Positions 7,601-12,080 of a stretch of DNA of 12,080 nt are shown here, piece by piece. The first letter of the stretch is position 1, and each line of letters begins with the position of its first letter. The DNA is from an uncultured Leptolyngbya sp. (GTDB lineage Bacteria > Cyanobacteriota > Cyanobacteriia > Phormidesmidales > Phormidesmidaceae), in NCBI GenBank assembly GCA_937899365.1, contig CALBPH010000700.1, positions 1-12,080 of the forward strand, given 5' to 3'. The notes under the pieces are model-generated. The model worked only from the letters and a program-made list of their open reading frames with translations. It was not told the DNA's origin and searched no databases. Both the position numbers and the translations under genes were made by a program.

Positions 7601-7717
7601 TAGAGTTGGGTAAGGGACAAACTTTTATTTTTAGAAAGTTCTGGATAACGTCATTAAAGAAAGTCGCGACCGCTACAAACATTTTCCATAGCTTGAGCCA
7701 AAGACTCTATTTATCAG

Positions 7718-9169
7718 ATGAAACGCTCTAACCAGATTGGTTTTTTTAAGCAGGCACGAACAAAAATATTCCTTCTCTATGTGGTGCTGATGCTAGCGGC
7801 TGTGGCCTTGGCTGTACCTATTTTTCGCGCTCTGTTGTTTGCTGCCGTAGATGAGCGTGTTAATGACGATTTTTTAGAGGAAGTGGCAAGATTTAAGGAG
7901 GTTTATACCGAGTGGTCGCAGTCTAGAGAGTCGTCATTTGCGTCCCTATCCCTGACCCTAGATGCCTTTATCTTTAGCGAGCTGCCGGAGGATGATAACT
8001 TTCTGGTTGTTCTTCTAGATGGTGAGGTTTATCGCTCTAATCCTGTTTTTTTACCCGAGGTCATTCGGTCCGGCTCAGCCCTGATTGAAACCTGGTCTGG
8101 TCTAGATGAACCCATGCAGGGTCGTCAAAAAACGGGCGATCCGACCGCTGGTGAAGTGCTCTATGTGGTCACCCCTCTGGTGGTGAATGGCGTCCATCGG
8201 GGGCAGTTTGTTATTGCCCATCTCTCGGCGGGAGAACGGAATGATGCCCTGGCCGGTATCTATGTGTTTGGTGAGGTGGTCGGTGGTCTGTTGCTGGTGG
8301 CGTTTGGGTTGGCCTGGATTGTGACCGGGCGCCTGTTGCAGCCCGTCAAAGAACTTGCCAAGACAGCCCGTGTCATCAATGAGACGGATTTAGAGAGTCG
8401 GATTGAGGTGGTCGGCACAGGCGAGCTGGCGGATCTGACCATCACATTTAATGCCATGATGGACCGCCTACAGGGGGCGTTTACCACCCAACGTAACTTT
8501 ATCAACGATGCTGGCCACGAGCTTCGCACCCCCATCACCATTATGCAGGGCCATTTAGAGCTGATGGGGGATGACCCGATTGAGCAGGCCGAAACGGTCG
8601 CTCTGGTGTTAGATGAATTGGATCGCATGGGGCGCTTGGTCAACGATCTGATTTTGATCGTCAAGTCTGAGCATCCTGATTTTTTACAGTTAGAAACCCT
8701 GAACGTGTCTGATTTTTGCGTGGACTTGTTTGCGAAAGCCCAAACCTTGGCCGATCGCGACTGGCAGCTGCAGGTGGATACTCGCGCTAAGATTGTGGCC
8801 GATCCACAACGGCTGACGGGGGCGCTGCTTAATTTGCTACACAATGCGTCCCAGCATACCCAAGTTAACGACTGTATTGAGTTAGGCTGTCGTAATCGGA
8901 ATGCCCAGGTGGAGTTTTGGGTAAAAGATACGGGGGAAGGTATCCCCGTTGCAGAACAGGTGCGCATATTTGACCGGTTTGCTCGGGTGCAGCACACTCA
9001 GCGTAGGTCCGATGGCTCGGGGTTAGGGCTGGCCATTGTGCGGGCGATTGTCGAAGCCCATGGCGGCAGGATTGGGCTATCTAGCCAGCTGGGCACCGGG
9101 TCTGTTTTTACCCTGACACTACCAATAGATCAGGCGTTGGCGGTAACCACCTATCGAGAGAGTCGCTGA
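7718..9169 (+). CDS. Membrane sensor histidine kinase (HAMP-HisKA-HATPase)
   Basis: Senses a signal outside the cytoplasmic membrane and phosphorylates the regulator encoded next to it. 483 residues: transmembrane helix 1 about 17-43; a periplasmic sensor region about 44-178 of unrecognised type, rich in acidic residues; helix 2 about 181-203; HAMP linker about 204-256 (LLQPVKELAKTARVI...). The HisKA domain has NDAGHELRTPI with phospho-acceptor His267. The ATPase domain has the N box LLNLLHNASQH with Asn376, G1 DTGEG (404-408), the F box FDRFAR (418-423) and G2 GSGLGLAIV (433-441). All catalytic boxes look intact. The ATG at 7718 has no evident Shine-Dalgarno sequence, but it gives a normal basic lead before helix 1. 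Codons 8-10 hold a run of seven T. Its stop overlaps the regulator's start (TGATG), so the two form an operon. The ligand is unknown. Confidence 0.93.
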   Translation: MKRSNQIGFFKQARTKIFLLYVVLMLAAVALAVPIFRALLFAAVDERVNDDFLEEVARFKEVYTEWSQSRESSFASLSLTLDAFIFSELPEDDNFLVVLLDGEVYRSNPVFLPEVIRSGSALIETWSGLDEPMQGRQKTGDPTAGEVLYVVTPLVVNGVHRGQFVIAHLSAGERNDALAGIYVFGEVVGGLLLVAFGLAWIVTGRLLQPVKELAKTARVINETDLESRIEVVGTGELADLTITFNAMMDRLQGAFTTQRNFINDAGHELRTPITIMQGHLELMGDDPIEQAETVALVLDELDRMGRLVNDLILIVKSEHPDFLQLETLNVSDFCVDLFAKAQTLADRDWQLQVDTRAKIVADPQRLTGALLNLLHNASQHTQVNDCIELGCRNRNAQVEFWVKDTGEGIPVAEQVRIFDRFARVQHTQRRSDGSGLGLAIVRAIVEAHGGRIGLSSQLGTGSVFTLTLPIDQALAVTTYRESR

Positions 9170-9834
9170 TGAGACGGATTTTGATTGCTGAGGATGAGGT
9201 GCGGGTGGCGGCCTTCTTGGATAAGGGGCTACAGGCCAATGGATTTAAGACTGCGATCGCAACCACCGGACCTGATGCGATTGCCTATGCGCTGGACGGC
9301 GACTATGAGCTGATTGTGCTGGACCTAGGGCTACCCGGCAAGGACGGTTTATCCGTTCTTGAAGAGCTACGGGGGCAAGGATGCTACATTCCCATTGTGA
9401 TCTTGACCGCCCGTGATGACATTACCGATAAACTAACGGGGTTTGAGCTAGGGGCCGACGACTATGTCACCAAGCCATTTCGATTTGAAGAGCTACTAGC
9501 CCGGATTCGAGCCCGGTTACGAACCGCGCCTGCCACAGCTGAGCAAGATTGGGTGCTCACTCACCGTATCATCGTCCTCAATTTACGCACTCGGATAGTC
9601 CAGGTGGATGAGCAGGTGATTGAACTATCAGCCCGCGAATTTACCCTGGCGGAGACCTTTATGAACCATCCGGGGCAGGTACTCAGCCGAGAACAGCTGC
9701 TCGATCGCGTGTGGGGATATGACTATGCCCCCGGGTCTAACGTGGTGGATGTCTATGTGGGGTATCTACGGAAGAAATTAGGCAGCCGTCTAATCGAAAC
9801 CGTACGAGGTATGGGCTACCGGATGCCTGGTTGA
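9169..9834 (+). CDS. OmpR-family response regulator (receiver plus winged helix)
   Basis: DNA-binding response regulator, 221 residues, the normal OmpR/PhoB length. Receiver domain 1-115: acidic pocket E8/D9/E10, phospho-acceptor Asp52 in VLDLGLPGKDG, Thr80 in ILTARDD, and Lys102 in VTKPFRFEELL. After a short linker, the C-terminal winged-helix domain (about 127-221) shows ELSAREFTLAETFMNHPGQVLSR in two adjoining parts, then LLDRVWGYDY, VVDVYVGYLRKKLG and the closing IETVRGMGYRM, all landmarks of this family. The ATG shares its A with the kinase stop codon, indicating translational coupling and cognate pairing. A strong hairpin begins at the stop codon. Targets are not visible; the divergent polysaccharide operon and its own promoter are natural candidates. 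The subfamily was not assigned, so no symbol is given. Confidence 0.95.
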   Translation: MRRILIAEDEVRVAAFLDKGLQANGFKTAIATTGPDAIAYALDGDYELIVLDLGLPGKDGLSVLEELRGQGCYIPIVILTARDDITDKLTGFELGADDYVTKPFRFEELLARIRARLRTAPATAEQDWVLTHRIIVLNLRTRIVQVDEQVIELSAREFTLAETFMNHPGQVLSREQLLDRVWGYDYAPGSNVVDVYVGYLRKKLGSRLIETVRGMGYRMPG

Positions 9835-9879
9835 ACCATAAGGGCATTATGAGAAAACTCTCATAATGCCCTTATGGTT
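9834..9879 (+). terminator. Perfect 21-bp stem-loop after the kinase-regulator operon
   Basis: Arms 9834-9854 and 9859-9879 are exact reverse complements (core ATAAGGGCATTATGAGA) around a four-base AAAC loop. The left arm begins on the last base of the regulator's TGA stop. No T-run follows on either strand, so it is not a classic intrinsic terminator. It may end or attenuate transcription, protect the 3' end of the kinase-regulator mRNA, or be a small palindromic repeat element. No second copy is seen in the window. Confidence 0.65.
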
Positions 9880-9912
9880 ATCTTACTAAGAACTGGAAAT
9901 AATATCGTTGTG

Positions 9913-9958
9913 ACAGTTCAAGTCTGTTGAGCAGGTGGTTTACAGACAGGCAAACTGT
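9913..9958. promoter_or_regulatory. Nested dyad upstream of the stand-alone receiver gene
   Basis: ACAGTT (9913-9918) mirrors AACTGT (9953-9958), and inside it GTCTGT (9922-9927) mirrors ACAGAC (9942-9947), with a 14-base centre. The outer and inner arms are separated by 3 bases on the left and 5 on the right. It lies 68 bases before the GTG start of the receiver gene. It could be a dimeric regulator's operator or a 5' leader hairpin; the function is inferred only. Confidence 0.35.
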
Positions 9959-10026
9959 TATTTTGCGACAGCGTGTGATGACTGCCAACACCAAGGGATT
10001 GTGTATTTCATCTAGGATATAACCCT

Positions 10027-10380
10027 GTGGCAACAATTCTCATCGCTGAAGATGAACCACGGATCGCAGCATTTATGTCAAAAGGCCTGCAAAAAGCCGG
10101 ATATCTGACACATACTGCGACCGATGGCCATCAGGCCCTGGCCCTGGCCCTGGCCGTACAGTTTGATCTCATTCTTTTAGATATAAGTCTTCCCGGAATC
10201 GACGGCTGGTCCGTGCTAAGAGAGTTTCGCTCCCATTCTCTTAAAACTCCCGTCATTGTTGTCACAGCTTTTGACGGTGTCGAAGAACGCAACCACAGTC
10301 TTACGTTGGGAGCCAATGAATACATCTCTAAACCGTTTCGGTTTAAGACCCTGCTAGCGTATATTCGTCGCTATGTATAG
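10027..10380 (+). CDS. Stand-alone receiver-domain response regulator
   Basis: 117-residue protein made of one receiver domain and no output domain. It has the acidic pocket E8/D9/E10, phospho-acceptor Asp52 in LLDISLPGIDG, Thr80 in VIVVTAFDG and Lys102 in ISKPFRFKTLL, so it should be phosphorylatable. It aligns without gaps to residues 1-117 of the regulator at 9169, sharing ILIAEDE at 4-10, KGLQ at 19-22 and KPFRF, so the two receivers are paralogues. The GTG start at 10027 is supported by AGGA nine bases upstream (10014-10017); the next residues match the family N-terminus. The TAG at 10378 is followed directly by a hairpin and the converging neighbour, so no winged-helix remnant is left downstream. 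It may act as a phosphate sink, a relay step or a protein-protein regulator for the adjacent kinase. A run of GGCCCT repeats encodes Ala-Leu in helix 2. Confidence 0.88.
   Translation: MATILIAEDEPRIAAFMSKGLQKAGYLTHTATDGHQALALALAVQFDLILLDISLPGIDGWSVLREFRSHSLKTPVIVVTAFDGVEERNHSLTLGANEYISKPFRFKTLLAYIRRYV
10134..10155 (+). repeat. GGCCCT hexanucleotide tandem repeat inside the receiver gene
   Basis: 22 bases of GGCCCT units (3.7 copies) encode alternating Ala and Leu around residues 37-42. A unit gain or loss would keep the frame and add or remove two residues. Confidence 0.6.
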
Positions 10381-10403
10381 CCGTAGCCATCGGTCAGCTA
10401 CGG
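10381..10403. terminator. Short hairpin between converging genes, possible bidirectional terminator
   Basis: CCGTAGC (10381-10387) pairs with GCTACGG (10397-10403) around a nine-base loop. It starts immediately after the receiver gene's TAG and overlaps the TAG of the opposite-strand gene at 10398-10400. The position suits a shared terminator, but no T-run follows on either strand. Confidence 0.45.
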
Positions 10404-11327
10404 GCAAAGTGTTCTAATGTCACTAGTATTGCTGCCCCGCTGGCACAGATAGCCTGTGCTAGCACTCCCCTCCATCTCCATCCAATCGTCATAATAAATT
10501 TGATGTACCGTGGCGCGAACGCTGTCATCAGCACCCCGCTCAATCCACTGGGCCAGGTAGCCACCACCATTGCCTGGATAGTTTGTTATCAGGACCTCCA
10601 CCCAAGGGCGCTCGTTACCGGTCCCTTCAGGGATTTCGTTGGGCATGGTCCAGCCCTGTTGTAACCAGCCTGCCCGCTGTGCCAAAGCCCGCACCATCAT
10701 GTAGATCGGCTCATTGGCCCTATCCCATGGGGCCGCTTCCATGGCCAGGGTTGTTTCGCTAGCCCATTCACCACTGGGCACGTCCAGAGATGCACACCCC
10801 AGTCCTAACCCACAAATGGGATTGGTTTCTACCCCAGACCAGTTGGCTACGGTGGCCTCCGACAGCCAGTCCGCCGCCACATTCATCACCGGAAAAAACA
10901 CCAGTTCCAGATGTTGATGATCCGATGTGTTATCTAGGCTGGGGTCCACATTGTCTGCGCCATAGCTATCGACCAATGATCCATAAAGTGAGGGCGACAA
11001 GTTGTAATGATCCACCTTGACCTGGTAAGTCAAATTGAAGTCCTGCCATTCAGGCACCAGGCGTAATCGTACGCGCCATGTGGGCACGTTTGGAGTCCCT
11101 GCCAGTCTCGCCGCATACTCCAGCGGTCCCATGGTTTGAAAATACCTAAAACCAGCTTCATCCAAGCTATCAAGCCCGTTGGGAGGAACCTGCCTGAGGG
11201 CTGTCTGGGCCAGTATTGGTTCACCCATGGGAAGGGCGTGGCTAGGTATCTCAGCACCGGCTGGGCTACAGGCAACAACAAGCGGCAGTATCAGGGCTGC
11301 AGCCTTACCGAAGCAACGAAAAACCAT
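10398..11327 (-). CDS. Putative secreted protein or lipoprotein of unknown family
   Basis: 309 residues; I do not recognise the family. The N-terminus is an export signal: basic residues at 4 and 8, then a hydrophobic stretch (9-19) ending in LVVAC. Cys20 could be lipidated after signal peptidase II cleavage, though Val at -3 is not the commonest choice; an AGA site at 23-25 would suit signal peptidase I instead. The mature part is acidic, rich in Trp and Tyr and without further membrane helices. Cysteines at 172, 178, 295 and 308 could form disulfides. Segments such as TWRVRLRLVPEWQDF (83-97) and RPWVEVLITNYPGNGGGYLAQW (240-261, two adjoining parts) alternate in a way that suggests beta structure. 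The ATG at 11327 has AGGAG 11 bases upstream. It is co-directional with the gene at 11408, with an 80-base gap, and converges on the receiver gene. Function unknown. Confidence 0.75.
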   Translation of the reverse strand: MVFRCFGKAAALILPLVVACSPAGAEIPSHALPMGEPILAQTALRQVPPNGLDSLDEAGFRYFQTMGPLEYAARLAGTPNVPTWRVRLRLVPEWQDFNLTYQVKVDHYNLSPSLYGSLVDSYGADNVDPSLDNTSDHQHLELVFFPVMNVAADWLSEATVANWSGVETNPICGLGLGCASLDVPSGEWASETTLAMEAAPWDRANEPIYMMVRALAQRAGWLQQGWTMPNEIPEGTGNERPWVEVLITNYPGNGGGYLAQWIERGADDSVRATVHQIYYDDWMEMEGSASTGYLCQRGSNTSDIRTLCP

Positions 11328-11395
11328 AGATAACCGGTCTCCTGGGGGAACTGACTACAGATTCACCCTGATGATGTACATTTCCGCATTAATCC

Positions 11396-11419
11396 ATAAC
11401 CTGGGTTCTATAACCTGGG
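11396..11419. repeat. Short direct repeat ATAACCTGGG
   Basis: ATAACCTGGG occurs at 11396-11405 and again at 11410-11419, a 14-base period. The second copy spans the end of the gene at 11408, so a small duplication may have touched its last codons. No role is claimed. Confidence 0.5.
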
Positions 11420-12080
11420 GCGTCCTAATAGCAATGTGCTCAAAGCATCGCGGGCACTGGCGGGGCGAGGACGGCTAAGTAGCCAGCGCAAAGGGGGAAA
11501 GGCAATTTCATCCTCCAGTAGCACGGCCTTAAACTCAAATGGCAGCATCAGATAGGTGGTCTGGCTCTGTTGCTGATAGGTGATCTGACGGATGCCGATC
11601 ATTAAACGCAGCCCGTAGGCCAGGGTGGGAGCCACGTCTTCAATGTCACCCAGTTTCATGTTTAGCTCCATCATGTCTGTGATGTATTCGGCAACATCCA
11701 ACATCTCAACCAGGGAGCGTTTGGCCTTTAAGGTTTGGCTCTCTGGGTCAAACCCCAGACAGTTTTCCCCGGTGACTTGGGCGATAAACGTTTCACCCGG
11801 GTTGACCACACTCAACAGCTGGGCTCGAGGTAAACCGCCCGTAATGGGAACACCCGAGCGGATAACTCGCTGGGTGCGTCGAGCTTTACCAGAGGTAATG
11901 GAGCTTTTATCCCAGTCAATAAACACCTGGGCATCGCTGGTGGTGTTTTGAATATTTATATTAAGGTCCTTGATGGACTTGGCCAGGGGCATCTTCCCCG
12001 TTGGGCCGACATCCACCATGACCAGGAACTGCTCATCGGGGTCGTAGTGCGATGTAACCTTAAGAGCTAGAAATGGGGGG
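11408..12080 (-). CDS. Unrecognised protein, 5' end cut by window edge
   Basis: I do not recognise this family. The frame has an internal ATG at 12019, but the 20 codons between it and the window edge are open and read PPFLALKVTSHYDPDEQFLV, much like coding sequence, so the true start is probably outside. About 223 residues are visible. There is no signal peptide or clear membrane segment in this part. The early half (about to LKAKRS) looks like beta-rich, soluble sequence, with INIQNTTSDAQVFIDWDKSS and GGLPRAQLLSVVNPGETF resembling strand-turn repeats. The later part has an acidic helical stretch around MLDVAEYITDMMELNMKLGD, then TTYLMLPFEFKAVLLEDEIAFP, and finishes in a basic, Arg/Pro/Leu-rich tail. 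It lies 80 bases upstream of the putative lipoprotein on the same strand, so they may be co-transcribed. Confidence 0.75.
   Translation of the reverse strand, partial: PPFLALKVTSHYDPDEQFLVMVDVGPTGKMPLAKSIKDLNINIQNTTSDAQVFIDWDKSSITSGKARRTQRVIRSGVPITGGLPRAQLLSVVNPGETFIAQVTGENCLGFDPESQTLKAKRSLVEMLDVAEYITDMMELNMKLGDIEDVAPTLAYGLRLMIGIRQITYQQQSQTTYLMLPFEFKAVLLEDEIAFPPLRWLLSRPRPASARDALSTLLLGRPRL

Larger units (their letters stand above)
7201..7717. promoter_or_regulatory. AT-rich divergent intergenic region (both promoters expected here)
   Basis: 517 bases separate ugd (leftward) from the histidine kinase (rightward). Both must be transcribed from promoters in or near this stretch, but I find no hexamer pair close to the -35/-10 consensus at proper spacing and so do not place one. 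Short elements seen: an inverted repeat AGTAGTG/CACTACT (7214-7220 and 7236-7242) next to the ugd ribosome site; HIP1 at 7314; a nested inverted repeat at 7340-7367; an AGGC/GCCT dyad at 7443-7456; direct repeats of TTTAGAAAGTT (7303, 7630) and AGTTCCTAA (7428, 7577); and AATGTCA twice at an 8-base period (7586, 7594). The only open frame is a GTG-started 65-codon one (7534-7731) that I do not believe. Confidence 0.6.

Noticed and set aside
7534..7731. Small 65-codon plus-strand frame before the kinase
   Set aside because: It has a GTG start with no ribosome site, lies in AT-rich DNA, overlaps the kinase start out of frame and has no domain or clear helix pattern.
8260..8997. Minus-strand open frame of 245 codons
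   Set aside because: It is antisense to the HAMP and kinase core of the histidine kinase; the Ser/Arg-rich translation is typical of a shadow frame.
10381..10700. Remnant of a lost DNA-binding domain after the stand-alone receiver
   Set aside because: The receiver ends cleanly at a natural domain boundary, and the next bases are a hairpin and the coding end of the opposite-strand gene, with no winged-helix motif seen.

Overview
The window looks like chromosomal DNA of a cyanobacterium, probably a filamentous or Leptolyngbya-type lineage; the rank below phylum is a guess. The octamer GCGATCGC (HIP1), typical of many cyanobacterial genomes, occurs exactly four times (2905, 6484, 7314, 9253), where about 0.2 would be expected by chance in random sequence of this length. 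The proteins also read as cyanobacterial types. No RNA gene, CRISPR array, transposase or integrase is visible.

Left part (1-7200, minus strand): a six-gene run read from right to left. It starts with UDP-glucose 6-dehydrogenase (ugd, 7200-5830), which makes UDP-glucuronate. Then come a MurG-like GT-B glycosyltransferase (5801-4575), a GT4 glycosyltransferase of WcaL type (4587-3286), a second MurG-like protein (3186-2026), a second GT4 glycosyltransferase (1931-741) and a GT2 glycosyltransferase cut by the left edge (723 to beyond 1). Close spacing and one overlap suggest an operon. I infer that it builds a surface or exported polysaccharide, possibly with a uronic acid. No polymerase, flippase or ABC exporter is inside the window.

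Middle (7201-7717): 517 bases of AT-rich DNA without a convincing gene, between the divergent ugd operon and a signalling operon. It carries several short inverted and direct repeats and must hold the promoters for both sides.

Right of centre (7718-10380, plus strand): a membrane histidine kinase and an OmpR-type response regulator joined by a one-base TGATG overlap, then a perfect 21-bp hairpin. After 192 bases follows a stand-alone receiver-domain protein that aligns with the regulator's own receiver. Its upstream gap contains a nested dyad. The position suggests, but does not prove, that this system controls the polysaccharide operon.

Right end (10398-12080, minus strand): a secreted or lipoprotein-like protein of unknown family, and an unrecognised protein that stays open through the right edge. 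These two and the small receiver gene converge on a short hairpin at 10381-10403.
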